Origin: Tanytarsus gracilentus
Lineage: Eukaryota; Arthropoda; Insecta; Diptera; Chironomidae
Length of the DNA stretch: 64,000 nucleotides
Assembly: GCA_038502055.1 (NCBI GenBank)
Contig: JAXRKN010000040.1
Location: 2,294,001 to 2,358,000 of the forward strand
Direction of reading: 5' to 3'
Positions 24,906 to 37,363 of the stretch are shown piece by piece; the first letter of the stretch is position 1; the number at the start of each line of letters is the position of its first letter. A program made the translations under genes and the position numbers. Below the pieces are notes generated by a model. It made no database searches. It was not told the origin of the DNA and was given only the letters and a program-made list of their open reading frames with translations.

Positions 24906-25739
24906 TTATTTACTAATCGAGTCACCACTTCCAATTTCGGTTTCCACATTTTCGCTCAAATCATCACTCATCGATTCCTCAATTTCTGCGATTATTTTGT
25001 CAATGTAATTCAGCTCTTTCGGATGGTGCTTCTTCGCCTCTTGAATACTTTTCTCGTAAAGTCTCTTTTCACCGATTGAGTAGTACGCTTTGGCACGATA
25101 CAACCATGACCTAAGATTCTTCTCGTCGAGCTTATTGAGAACGAAATCGCAATCGATGACTGCACGTTTGAAGAGCGATAAGCGAATGTAGCATAACGCA
25201 CGATTGTTCCACAAAATTGGACTATCTCGAACTTGATCCAAAGCCTTACTGTAAAAATTCACAGCCTTTTCGTAATCTCCGCTTCGAAAAGCTTGATTTC
25301 CCATTCTGTGATAAAGTAAATCGATAATCAATTTAATTTTTGTGGTTGCGTGTTTTGCAACTTACTTTCTTAGTTCCTGTGCAACTGTTTCCCTTTGCTT
25401 TCTTTCAGTTGCCCTTTTATTTGCATCTGACTCAACGGCGGCCATAAAAGCACGTGCATCTTGACTCACGGGTCCCTCTTCGGGAGTTTTCGGAGATTCT
25501 TTTTTATTAATGAATGTCTTATCGTAATTCGTCTTCACAAGAAAATTGTCAATGTCCACATTCTCTGACGATGACTCACTCGTAGTCGGTTTATTATTAA
25601 CACCCAAAAAGCTATTTGCTTTTTCAAGTCCTTTTGTTGCTTGTTCTTTATCATCTGATGACATCAGATTTAATATTTGCATCACTTCATCAACTTTATT
25701 CTCAAAAGCACTAAACTCTTCTTCTTGCTGACTTGACAT
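24906..25739 (-). CDS. TTC12: Tetratricopeptide repeat protein, TTC12-like
   Basis: Two exons, 25739-25366 and 25305-24906, encode 257 residues. The N-terminus EFSAFENKVDEVMQILNLMSSDD and the segment SQDARAFMAAVESDANKRAT, which leads into AQELRKMGNQAFRSGDY, resemble the start of vertebrate TTC12. Three TPR units follow (GDYEKAVNFYSKAL, LFKRAVIDCDFVLNK, LRSWLYRAKAYYSIGE). The protein stops where vertebrate TTC12 (about 700 residues) continues into armadillo-type repeats, so this is a short form or a related N-terminal paralogue. Vertebrate TTC12 is a cytoplasmic factor for dynein-arm assembly in motile cilia. A similar role in sperm or chordotonal cilia is an inference. The acidic, Ser-rich C-terminus shows no motif. 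Confidence 0.78.
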
Positions 25740-26356
25740 CTTATTTTTTTCTGTTGCGAGAGTAAAATTTTCCTGACCTTTTTCTACGACTGCGAGAGAA
25801 CACTTGATGTTATCGTTGGCGAATTCGAGTAGAAAGTAAACAAAAAAGAAGAAAAAGTTGTGTTTCAGTTGTTTTTATGCTTTATCGATTACACAAAACA
25901 ATTTTCCTTTTTTATTATTATTTTTTTCACATGATAAACATGAGGTAAAAGTAAAAGGTTGCTATGCACCCAACATTTTCTTTACCTTCGTAAGTGTTCA
26001 TGGTTGTAAGACTTACAATGTAAGTTTCATTCGTTAACAAGGTAAAAAAAGTTTTTATAAAAATTTTAAAAAATATTTTATTTTAAAAAAATTGGAAATT
26101 TAAAAATATTAAAAATCGTAAAAAGTTTTCATCCCTCGCTTCGTTCATTGTTTATTTTCGAGTGTATTAGTGATTTACTCAAATTATAACTATTGACAGC
26201 CAATTATGGAAATTTTGCGGTAGCGCAAAAAATCTTATATTTAACCTTGATATTTAAAATGCAAAATTTGACGTGAAAATAAGATTAATTTGCCATTTAA
26301 TATGTCGCTATATTTAATTTTGTTTTCCAAAAAGTTTTTGCCCCTAAAAAAATAAA

Positions 26357-26387
<31 letters not shown>

Positions 26388-26536
26388 AAACAAAACCAAA
26401 AAAGGAAAAAAATAAGCGGGGAATTAATTTTTTTTTTTTTTTTTTTTTCTTTTTTTTTTTTTGGGGGTAAAAAAAAAAAAATTTTTAAAAATTTTTTTGG
26501 GGGGAAAGGGAAAAAAAGAGGGGAAAAAAAAAAAAG

Positions 26537-26624
<88 letters not shown>

Positions 26625-27954
26625 ATAAAAAAAAAAAAATTTGTTTCTAAAATTAGGATAAACTCATTTAATACACAAGAAGAATCGTTTTCAACTTTAT
26701 ATTGCAACGTCGAATTTATTTTCGTTTATTGATAAAAGAAAATAAATTGCGATGAAGGAAATGAAAACTTTTCATTGAAATTCGCGCTTCGATCTTTGAA
26801 TGTCTTTGAACTTTTATTGGGGAGTTTCTCAATGGCTTTGATTATAAAGTTCATTTTCCTTTGATATGGATATTTTACTTTTTGAATATGGTGCTAATGG
26901 CAGTTCCCTTTTAGTCTCTTTTCGAGGCGGTTACAAGAGTCAATCTTTAAATTTAATTAAGACCATGCAATCTGTTGACAAAAAATTACATTCATAAGAT
27001 CATCCTCGTTGTCCTTCGCATATCTCCTCGAAAAATTTATAAATAAAAAATTTAATTTTGGATCTCTGAGGGACTTAATTAAATACTTAATGGACAGATT
27101 GTAACCCCTTAAAAAAGGTACAGTCTGCTCAAAAAATTCTTAACTCATTCTTTGCGAGGCATCTCGGGCATCTCATAAAAATAATTATTAAAAAAAAGAG
27201 TTGAAAATATTTCGAGAGAAGTGAAAGTGGTGAGCGAGATTTTCGCAATTTTTCCCTTCACAATCATCTTCACGATTTTTTCATTTATTTTAAAGAGCAT
27301 GAAAAATTTTACAAGCATGCTTTAAAGAATTTTAAACGGCAGTGAAATTGATGTGCGCTATAGACAACTTCTCGCACCCCTCGATTTCTATTTTTATTGT
27401 GTACTCGGTAAGGAATTTTTCTCTTCTTTCTTTTCAATTCGCCATTCAACTTTACTGCCTCGAAAAAAAGAAGAAATTGCACATGAAATTGCCTAAGATG
27501 GATCTCTCTGCTCTCTCTTTCACAATGTCGTATTTTCCATGTTGGAGGGTTGAAATGTTATTACTCACCATGAATAGAAAATATAAGGGGGGATAAGCTG
27601 AAGACTAAGAAAATGTTTTTTAAAAATATCTTCACTTTTCTAAATTGGACGATTTTCCTTTCTCAAATCTTATTTGTGAAGCTTGACGGATTTCATGGAA
27701 TCTTTTTAGTCTTATCAATTCTCTTTCATTAAATCCCATGACATGTCCATCAATGTGCACAAAATGGGAGTTAGAGTTGAGGGTGGATTTCATAACAATT
27801 CTCTATGACATTCCATTCTCTCCCCCGCCCTGCCTAAATGTTCATCTCTAAAAAAACTCATTAAATGACGTACACTAAAAAGATGCGTAACGAAACTTCA
27901 TTATTATGCTCAATTAAAAATTTGGTTTATTTTTTCTGCACCTGACAATTTTTA
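25740..27954. other. Intergenic with long homopolymer block
   Basis: Holds the A/T homopolymer block listed separately. Otherwise AT-rich sequence with no recognised gene. Confidence 0.55.
26346..26640. repeat. Homopolymer and low-complexity block
   Basis: Successive long A and T runs with short G runs, including a nearly pure A run of about 90 bases ending near 26622. It creates a Phe-rich shadow frame on the minus strand. It could include assembly or sequencing error. Confidence 0.92.
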
Positions 27955-28545
27955 TTATTTAACACTTTGAAATTTATCCATTGCGACTTTTATGTGATGC
28001 GTTAGCGTCCATCGAATGAGAAGAACGAACAGATTGATGGCTGGTGCTTTATTGAAACGCATCTCAAAAAAGACATCGCAAGTCCAATACACAATCTCGA
28101 GTGGTATAATAATTCCATAAACAACTACCCAAGGAAGAATGTAACTCGTTCTAAAGCTCAGCATGCCATACATCAGTGACATATACAGTTTGACATTAAG
28201 AGTTGATCCAAATACTCTCGCCGATCGTCGAAAACTTAACGGAATGTGTTCATACGTGCGATTTCCAAAGGTCCTCGGTTCATAAATATCGTTCACAGCT
28301 ATTAGTCCGAGCTCGTAGAGCGCATGCAACAATCCGATGATGCCGAAAAAAAAGGTGATCCAATAAATTAGGAGAAAAATGTCGGTTAATTGGCCTTTCT
28401 CATGCACCGCAGATAAAATAGATATGAAAGGTTTTTTGAATGGCAATTTCCATATTCCTTCTTCCGGTTTGTATTTGTTGCACATTGAAAAGTACATGTT
28501 GGTGCTGCTACATGCATACTCCATTAAATCCCAAAGTGTGTACAT
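27955..28545 (-). CDS. Orphan multi-pass membrane protein
   Basis: A single exon of 196 codons beginning MYTLWDLMEYACSSTNMYF. I do not recognise the family. Hydrophobic segments are near residues 54-75 (FLLIYWITFFFGIIGLLHAL), 120-140, 143-162 (ending IIIPLEIVYW) and 168-183, which suggests four membrane passes. Charged loops and a short basic C-terminal tail (HHIKVAMDKFQSVK) follow. There is no cleavable signal peptide. Size and topology recall several insect-specific four-pass families of unknown function, but no diagnostic motif is seen. It stands alone between large intergenic stretches, which fits narrow tissue expression. The long frame in AT-rich DNA, its balanced composition and its distinct membrane pattern support it as real. 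Confidence 0.75.
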   Translation of the reverse strand: MYTLWDLMEYACSSTNMYFSMCNKYKPEEGIWKLPFKKPFISILSAVHEKGQLTDIFLLIYWITFFFGIIGLLHALYELGLIAVNDIYEPRTFGNRTYEHIPLSFRRSARVFGSTLNVKLYMSLMYGMLSFRTSYILPWVVVYGIIIPLEIVYWTCDVFFEMRFNKAPAINLFVLLIRWTLTHHIKVAMDKFQSVK

Positions 28546-31500
28546 TTTTTATTAAATAATTTTTAGCAATTTTTAAAGAAATAAAATAAAAAGAAAAAAG
28601 ACTGCTTAGATTTGATTTAAAAATAATTTTCAATAATTTTTTAGTTCACATTAATTGCAAGATTTTCTAAATTAAATTGAACTATTAGAATTTCCACTTC
28701 ACGTCCAAAATGAAAAATATCAATAAGCTTAAAATACACGAACATAAACATGAGCTATATCGAAACTGAATTTTAGTGAAATCTTCCTTGTTTGATGTAA
28801 ACAACCATTAAGCTGTCTCTTCGGGCTGACTTTATGATACACATCATCGTATGTGTGTTTAATTCTTCTTTTCATTTATGTGGGAACAAAGTATCGAGAT
28901 AGAAGACTCTTTTTTACAGCCAACATCATCATCGTTGTCTCTGAATGAGAAATTCACAAAGCGAGAGAGAGAGAAAGTAAATAAATAATAAAAGAAGTGA
29001 ATTGTGGGGTGGTGTGTGCAAGCAATAGTTTCATATTCGCTGTCTGAAAATGTCTGTTGACGTTTGCACTGTATAAATAAATAAAATCTCAGTTCTTTTT
29101 GCGCTTGTTTTTTGGATAAACAAAACTATCCAAACTGCTGATTTTTTTTGCTTTCTTTTACAGCTGGAAGTCAACACTGAGGATATTGACACAATGGTCT
29201 TTGGTATTTACTTAACTCGACCCGCAATAAAATGTTGTCATTTTTATGAGAAATTTCTTGTTGGATTCTAAAAGAAGAAGAATTTTTTTGGAAATTTGCA
29301 TTTTACATGGCAGCAGCAGCAGCAGCACAACCTTCTTCATTTGCATAGATCTACATGGCAAAAAAATATCCTTTCGACCTCAATTGGCTTTCATTGGCAA
29401 ACAAGTCGCTCGCTCTCATGTTTTCTTATGCTAATTTTATTCAAGCAAAAAAGGAAAGAGACTCTAAACGCAAATGGCGGGTAAAGAAAAATAAATTTAA
29501 ATTGCAAATTTTGCCATCGTTCAAATTTGAGAAAATTTTCTTTCGAATGAAGCGTTTTGTGAATCACTGATGAAAATTAAAAAGGCGTTTCACTTGCCTC
29601 AATTTCAAATCCATCATCTTCCCCTCATTTGATTTTCGGCAAAAAGTCACCAAAAATCAATTTATCATGAAAAAATAAATTTAGGGAGTTTTCAGATCAT
29701 TGAACATTCGATCACACGAAAAGGGGTTAAGCTGACAAATCATTCATTAATTATATTTTTTTACAATATAATTTAAAATAAATTTTAACACTTATTGAAC
29801 TCTAAGTAACATAATTACAAAACTCTAAATTAAAATTTTCTTTTTTAAGACTGAAAAAAGCAATTGCAATTTTTTGATGTCTCTCATCAGTAAAAACCCA
29901 ATTTATTAATTTTTTTAATTACCTTTTTGCTCTTTATTAATTTCGTGATTTTTTAATTAATGAAAAATTCATGAGGACCACGAGAAAGGTTAATAATGCG
30001 GAAAAGGAATGTCAACAAAGGAAGACCAATCATTATTGAGCCAATTAAAAAGTGAGAGAGAAAGTGATTGAAATTAAAAAAATTTTGATTTTTAATTAAT
30101 TGAAAATTAATGATTTTTTGGTGGTTGCAAGAGTGAGGTCTTCAAAAAAATTATTAAGCAACGTACAAATAAATTAAATTGTTTAAAATCATGCCACTTT
30201 CAAATCTTTAACAATACAAAACACATATCATAACCAGATTGTACAATTTTTAATGCGAGAATAATAAAAAGGGTTGCAATGAATAGAATTTGTTCTCCAT
30301 AAGGACTTTTAACTAATGTATATGTCGGTTAATGTCATTGAGTAGTTTTACAGACTGACATAAATACACTGAACGCTCGATTGGCATCTCAAGTGATGCC
30401 GAGTTTTATGTTTACAGTAAGCAAAAATTCAACAACTGTGATCTTTTGTGGCAACTACAACATCATATGAAAAATTTTAATAATTTTCCACTCAAAAACC
30501 GTTTTTCACTCAAATGATTTTTCAAAATGAGGCTCATCCATGCTGTGAACTCAACTGAAAATTATTTTTTCAACCAACTTGACGAAACCGAAATATTTGA
30601 TATGAACTAAGAGCCGCTATGTTGATGATGAAATTTTTCGAGCTTATTGAATGAGCAATGGAAATTATTCAGTGAACTGAAAATTGACCGGAAGAGATTT
30701 GCATAATTTTTTTTGCATACCAAATATTCAAAGCTTTCAGGAATGTTTCTCGTAAAATATTTCTATAAAAGTTTAAGATAAAATTGCAGAAATAAATTCA
30801 ATAAAATTTTTATCATCGTGGGATAATCGGAAATTGATACTTCTCGTCAGTATCGCAAACGTCCCTTCTATCTATGCTACCTGCTGATCATCACACACCC
30901 AAAATACAAAATCATCACGAGAAAAGGAGAAAAATCAAAATCTCCGATAACAAAAGAGTTCGCACAAAAAAATACATCACACATTATTATTGGGATATTG
31001 CGAGTCTGAATGAATGTAAATAAATGGGGTGGCGAGTGAATGCGAAATAAATCGAGAGGGCTCGAGGAGAATTCTTTTATGTTTTTATTTACAGCTCACA
31101 TCTCGGCAGCAGCAGCACATGTCCAATGTCTTTTGTGAGCGGGATCAACAAAAAAATAGACATCGGCATGGTAACATGTGAAAAATCAATTTGAAACAAT
31201 TCCAAGAGCGATGCTATGAACTATTATAAACAACCCATAGGCGAAGGACTCAAAGGGATCATCAAAAGCGTAAATATAAGGTCACGTGCTGGTGCTTAAT
31301 GCGAAAAATAGATTCTAATCTCCATCAGATATGAGAATGATGAACTAATTTTACGGAAAAATGCCATTTTACTGTTTAAATATTGAAGTTGTCAGTGCGT
31401 GAAGTCGCTAAAGAGCAATTTTCCACTTGACTCAATATTGAAACGTCGGCATACGCTCGTTAACTGCTGCCGTTGTTTTGATTCGCTTGTTGAATGGTGT

Positions 31501-31573
31501 TTGATCTTTAATAGATTGGAAAATTGTGAGAAACTTTTTTTTTGGAAAAAAAGAAAATTTATTAAAGAATTTT
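28546..31573. other. Intergenic, nothing recognised
   Basis: About 3 kb of AT-rich sequence. Short CAG triplet runs occur near 29310 and 31105, in no credible coding context. No RNA gene recognised. Confidence 0.55.
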
Positions 31574-32174
31574 TTATGATCTTAAAATAGAATTAAATTT
31601 ATTTCCATTCAGGTGAATCGTTGGTTTGTGTTCAAGACCCTCAAAAGCATTTTCTATGCTTTCGATTTCACAATTCTCAATCTTTACTTCTTGCAAATTC
31701 TTTGCGTGCTGAAAAGCTCCTGGTAAGATTTTGCCAATTTTCGAGTATTCAATTTCAAGAACACGAAGATGAGTCGCGAGTAAGAAATTTTCGGGCTGTA
31801 TTTCCTTTACTGTGCTATGCATAATCTTAAGTCGGGTGACATCACCGAAGTTGGTAAACACCGAGTCTGGAATGTGATCGAAATCTGAAAAGCTGATAGC
31901 GATCGCAGTAATTTGAGTGCTGTCAATATTTTTTCCTTGGAAGGAACTTGGGTTCACGTTGACCTTGGAAGTGTCATAAAATGACGATGACTGATTGCTA
32001 AAATGGCAAAATGTAAAGCCTCGCATACGTTCAACTTGCGGAGTGCAATCGAGTGGAGTCTTATCACACGCAATCGTAGCTATGGCGATAATAAAAAATA
32101 CAAAAATTGCGCTAAAAAATAAAATGTATGAAATTATTAAAAACAAAAAAATTAAACTAATCTCACTTCATCAT
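31574..32174 (-). CDS. Short secreted leucine-rich-repeat protein (copy 2)
   Basis: Two exons: an 8-base coding exon (32174-32167, ATGATGAA) and 32111-31574. They give 181 residues. The splice creates the signal peptide MMNAIFVFFIIAIATIA before CDKTPLDCTPQ. Degenerate leucine-rich repeats follow (VTRLKIMHSTVKEIQPENF, LRVLEIEYSKIGKILPGAF, LQEVKIENCEIESIENAF), ending in HLNGNKFNSILRS. Several Cys near the N-terminus may form an N-cap. It is predicted to be secreted and has no anchor. Without the splice the frame appears to start from a longer hydrophobic leader read through the intron. Exon layout and phase match the LRR gene at 21893-22662. A TATATAAAAG box (minus strand) lies at 32241-32232. 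Confidence 0.82.
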
Positions 32175-32231
32175 TTTTTCAACCTTTCGAATTAAAATTC
32201 AAGAGAGAACTGAAAAGATGATCATCGAATT

Positions 32232-32241
32232 CTTTTATATA
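32232..32241 (-). promoter_or_regulatory. TATA box of LRR gene copy 2
   Basis: TATATAAAAG on the minus strand, 58 bases upstream of the start codon, placed like that of the other LRR gene. Confidence 0.6.
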
Positions 32242-35166
32242 CTCGCGTGAAGTGGAGATTTTATATGGCATGAAATCGAATGCTAATTATTGAATAAACG
32301 GAATAATAATGGCAAAATTATTGAGGCCTAGACTCCAATTGAAGATTGTGTAGGTTGATAGCTAATTTTTATCAAGTGTTCCATCCTTGAAATATTTTTA
32401 AATGGAATTCCCAGAAATATTGCAATAACAATTACCAAGAATTTGTTTTTATTTAAGTAATTTAAATACAGATTTAAAAAAATTTAAACTCACGATTAGA
32501 TAGAAGAAAAAAATTCAATTCATAAAAGCATCAATAGAAATGTCAAAATACGAAAAACAATTTGAACCCAATAAAAATCCTCGCCAACCGTTTTACGACC
32601 TCCTGACACGTGACTGAAATTTTTCTTTAATACACGACATGCCCACTGGATTCCATAAATGACAATTTGTACTGAGCTCTGGCGCACACACTCGGATAAC
32701 ATTTTATGGTCTGTGGTTCGGGATTGATGATGTCTCTATTAAATAAATACCAAGTCTTTTCCTTCCTTTTCGCACTTACACGATACCGTGTGAAATTAAG
32801 TGATACAGTATAGTCTCGCGTTTACTGCTTGTTATGAATAAATTAGCAATTTATCTTGTAATGACTGATTTATTTTGTGAGACAGAAAAATATTTTAAAT
32901 AAACTTGATTAATTGAATTTATTACTCACATTTAATTTTTATATTTTAAATTTAACGGTTATGTTACACTTAAATGTAAAATAATTCAAGCACCAGATTT
33001 TTATACTAAAATAGCTCAAAAAGATATCAATTGAATAAAAAATGAAATATTTCATAATATTTCGCCTTCTAACAATAGCATAGACATACCTTCAAGTATC
33101 TTTGAAATGAAAGCGGGAGGAAAAGAGAAATCAAATAAAGGAGGAAAGAAAAATTGCGAAAGCGAAATGAAATTCTTTTGAATTTTCGCATAAAAGCGTT
33201 TACTTTTTATGATATTGTTATGATTTGCCATTATATCGACGTCACACATTCGAGAATTGAAGAAAGATAATTTATTTCTTTTTCACTGCTTCTGATCAGA
33301 AAATTCTCTCATGAAAGTTTCAGCGAATTTAATATCAAAATTATGTTAATTAGTGGGCGGGCATCGTTGAAAAGTGAGAAAACCACGTCACACGTCAATA
33401 GCTCATAATTTATTCATACGGAAGTTAAATGAGGAGTGAGAAAAGCCACAAAAATGGATGAGCAGGGATAGAAAGCGAGAGCGAGTTAAAATCTTCTGGG
33501 ATTATGTCGCGTGCCCTAATGACTTTGAACGATGAAAGGAGATTTAATTTATGGTGATGAGAAAAATTTTCAGAGCATAATTAAAAATATCATTGAGAGA
33601 ATTCTCTTCACGTGTGCACCATTAATTCCTTTTTTTCCTGATGCCCAACCACTGAAATTTATTGCCATGAAAACCGAATCGAAAAATTTTGCACAATTTT
33701 TTCACCCCAGAAAAAAGTGAAAACCGAAGAAAAATCAAATGACAGGAAATTGTTTCTCGATATGTATTTATGGAGAAAAAAAATCAATTCATGATAATAA
33801 GTTGCATAACAAATCGTCCAACATATCCATTCAATTGCACTTGCTGCTGCATACAAATGTTTTCGCTTTATGTATGTCGCAAGCTGTTTTTATCCAAACT
33901 GTGTCGTATTTCAAATGATCAACTCGAGAAAAATATGTTGCACATACAGTGCGAGGGTTGGGAGATGGATAGGAAGGCGTAAAATCAGCAGAACTAACAT
34001 TTTTATGTCGCATATAATTTTTTAGTGTGTAAAAGGGGCGAAAGCGACCCTCACCATTCACATTTATGCTAATCGGTGTAACAAATAGTTTTCAATTCGT
34101 GGTGCAATATTTTTGCTGATGAGCAATAGTCTGAAACATTCGATCCTTGACCCAAACTATACAGAACGAGCCTTTCTTTGTAGCAGGTGTCCCGAAACAA
34201 ATTTTAGGATGCAAAAAAAATCTGATGACATCATTCGAAAATATCAAAGGACAAAATGTCATCGAAGAAAAAACGAGAGCATGACAAATTTGTGGAACAA
34301 AAAGAGTTTCGACAAAGATAGGATGGCACACATGTGCAAGCAATTGGATTCGGAACATCGGTATGATTTGTTGTGATTTTCCTTCTTTTTTTGAGTATTT
34401 TCCTATTTTTTAAAGAAGAAACTTTAAGGTGAGAAAGTTAGAAATTTTGAACTAATTAGTGTCCATCAAAATTGACCAGATAAAAATTTATGTGACTTTA
34501 TATAGATTTATGTGACTCGCTGTATATTTTCAGTTTATCTCATATTTCATCATCCTGCAGGTAATAACAATTTCTTATTCATCTCGTGTTCCTTTCATCT
34601 TCTTTCACATCTCACTGACTCCACTTTTTCCCTTCTCTTTCTATATTTTTTACAATTTTAATAAAAATCAAATTAATTTCACTCAATTTAATATCATACA
34701 AGAGCGTAGCATGAGAGAACAAGAAATGGAAGAACTTCATTCAGTTCCATTTCTGTGCGAAATTGAATTTCCCGCTTTCAAGTTTTTGTTGCCTTAAATT
34801 TCTAGTATCATTTGCTTTAATAAAATCTCACGTGTCTTGTTTCCGTTGACTTCATTTCTTGGTTCTAGATTTTTTACACAAAACTCGTGCTATATATTGA
34901 AAGTTGAAGAAGATCTCAAGAGTGCCACTTCAGCAAGGCACTCGTGAATCTGCTTTTATTTGATTTTTAAAAATTTTCACAAAGTAAATTCAAGTGAGCT
35001 GATTACACATCGGGAGGTAGAAAAAAATTAGCCATATTGACACGGCAGTTGGTAATGCATCCTTTCAACCAATTTTCGATTAAAAAAGGATTTCAAATAA
35101 TTTCTAGAAGAATTATCTCTCTTTAAAGCGTCAAGTGAGGCAATTTTAACAAGAGGAAAGAAAATA

Positions 35167-36253
35167 TTATAGCTCCGCTATATATTAATTTTATTTCTCC
35201 AAAACCAGTTTTCGGCCCCTAGTGCCAAGACATTCATGTGCAATATCAAAACATATACTAAATGATAGGCCTAGCAAACCCTACAAACTGGCGAAAACAG
35301 ATTTGAAATCGGTTGCTCCTACGAGGAGTTAGAGCCATTTAAGTCATCTTCTTTCTCACTTTCTCACTTTCTTACTTTCTTCTTTCTTACTTTCTTACTT
35401 TCTCACGATCTTAGTGGGCGCCATATCTCAAGAACGGCTGGTCGGATTTGAGTCGGGTTTGTGGCTAAAGATCGGGTTTTGGTTCTAGTTGTGCAAGAAG
35501 TATTTGTTTTGAGGTATGACCCTCTAAGGACCGTCCTTGAGTGCAAAAAGGTCCTTTTTCATACAAATTTTTACTTATATGGCTTCATGGGTATCGTTGA
35601 ACTCGTAATTGCATTAGGATACGATTACCATTGATGATTTTTGAGGAATGTCCATCATGGCCGCCCAGGAGTGCCACTAATGTCCATTTTTCAGAACTAT
35701 GGCTTCATGGGTATCGTTGAACTCGTGATTGCACCAGGAATCGATTGACATTAATGATTTTTGATGAATGTCCATCATGGACGACCAGGAGTGCCACGGA
35801 CAGCCAAAATGTCCATTTTTCAGAACTATGGCTTCATGGGTTTCGTTGAACTCGTGATTGGATTAGGAAACGATTGGCATTGATGTTTTTCGAGGAATGT
35901 CCATTATGAACGGACAGGAGTGCCACTAATGCCCATTTTTCAGAACCATGGCTTCATGTATCTCGTTGAACTCGTGATTGGATTAGAAATCGATTGGAAT
36001 TGATGTTTTTCGAGGAATGTCCATTATGAACGGACAGGAGTGCCACTAATGTCCATTTTTCAGAACTATGGCTTCATGGGTATCGTTAAACTCGTGATTG
36101 GATTAGAAATCGATTGACATTGATAATTTTTGAGGAATGTCCATCATGGTCGGTCAGTAGCGCCACTAATGCTCATTTTTCAGAACTATGGGTACTAATC
36201 TAAGACAGCGGAGCTATTGGAAATGGCAACGCCGTTTGCAGACCCATCTTGTT
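35167..36253 (+). mobile_element. 1-kb dispersed element with internal 120-bp tandem repeats (copy A)
   Basis: Starts TTATAGCTCCGCTATATATT and ends CAGACCCATCTTGTT. Order of parts: a unique head, a CTTTCTCA-type microsatellite stretch (~35350-35405), a second unique block, then about five copies of a ~120-base unit (ATGGCTTCATGGGTATCGTT...GAGTGCCACTAATG) from ~35579. The end is a conserved tail, GGAAATGGCAACGCCGTTTG. ATAGCTCCGC near the left end is the exact complement of GCGGAGCTAT near the right end. No coding capacity and no target duplication are seen. This architecture resembles non-autonomous Helitron/Helentron (DINE-like) elements, but that class is an inference. Confidence 0.88.
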
Positions 36254-36402
36254 TATTTTTGATATTTTATATGTCATTTTATGGGTAAATTTCTAAAGTC
36301 GGTGATGCAAAAAATTTAAGACAAAAAATTAATTTTGTTTTGCGAAAACTAAACAATATAAAATTTTACCTTTTATAAGGACAAACCCCACCAAAAAATA
36401 TA

Positions 36403-37363
36403 TTATAGCTCCGCTATATATTAATTTTGGATTTTTCCAAAACCTGTTTTCGACCCCTAGTGCCAAGACATTACATTGTGCAATATCAAAACTTATACTC
36501 AAATGATAGGCCTAGCCAAACCCTACAAACTGGCGAAAACAGATTTGAAATCGGTTGCTCCTACGAGGAGTTAGAGCCATTTAAGTCATCTTACTTTCTC
36601 ACTTTCTTACTTTCTCACTTTCTTACTTTCTTACTTTCTCACGATCTTAGTGGGCGGCATATCTCAAGAACGGCTGGTCGGATTTGAGTCGGGTTTGTGG
36701 CTAAAGATCGGGTTTTGGCTCTAGTTGTGCAAGAAGTATTTTGTTTTGAGGTACGACCCTCCAAGGACCGTCCCTGAGTGCAAAAATGTCCTTTTTCATA
36801 CAAATTTTCTCTTATATGACTTCATGGGTATCGTTGAACTCGTAATTGCATCAGAAATCGATTGACATTGACGATTTTTAGGAATGTCCATCATGGTCGG
36901 CCAGGAGTGCCACTAATGTCCATTTTTTAGAACTATGGCTTCATGTATGTCGTTGAACTCGTCATTGCATCGGGAGTCGATTGACATTGAAGATTTTTGA
37001 GGAATGTCGATCATGGTCGGCCAGGAGTGCCACTAAAGTCCATTTTTCAGAACTATGGCTTCATGTATGTCGTTGAACTCGTCATTGCATCAGAAATCTA
37101 TTGACATTGACGATTTTTGATGAATGTCCATCATGGTCGGCCAGGAGTGCCACTAATGTCCATTTTTTTAGAACTATGGCTTCATGTATGTCGTTGAACT
37201 CGTCATTGCATCGGGAATCTGTATTGGATTGACACTGACGATTTTTGAGGAATGTCCATCATGATTAACCAAGAGTGCCACTAATGCCCATTGCAACGGA
37301 GTAGGGTACTAATTTATGCGGAGCTATTGGAAATGGCAACGCCGTTTGCAGACCCATCTTGTT
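36403..37363 (+). mobile_element. 1-kb dispersed element with internal 120-bp tandem repeats (copy B)
   Basis: Same ends and order of parts as the copy at 35167, only 149 bases away and in the same orientation, with about four 120-base units from ~36818. The 86-codon open frame at its left end is an artefact of the repeat. Confidence 0.88.

Noticed and set aside
26297..26707. 136-codon Phe-rich minus-strand frame
   Set aside because: It is the complement of the A/T homopolymer block.
28546..31573. Possible CRISPR, operon or prokaryotic-type systems, and tRNA genes
   Set aside because: The window is eukaryotic. No regularly spaced repeat array of the CRISPR type was seen, and no tRNA cloverleaf with A and B boxes could be supported by eye in this or the other intergenic regions.
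32520..32702. 60-codon minus-strand frame with a hydrophobic C-terminus
   Set aside because: No recognisable family, no splice partners and short length; recorded only within the intergenic description.
34113..34376. 87-codon plus-strand frame with several Cys and His
   Set aside because: The Cys/His spacing fits no zinc-finger pattern, and an opposite-strand frame of similar length covers the same bases.
36427..36687. 86-codon frame in the 1-kb repeat element
   Set aside because: The equivalent stretches of the other two copies are broken by indels, so it is not conserved coding sequence.
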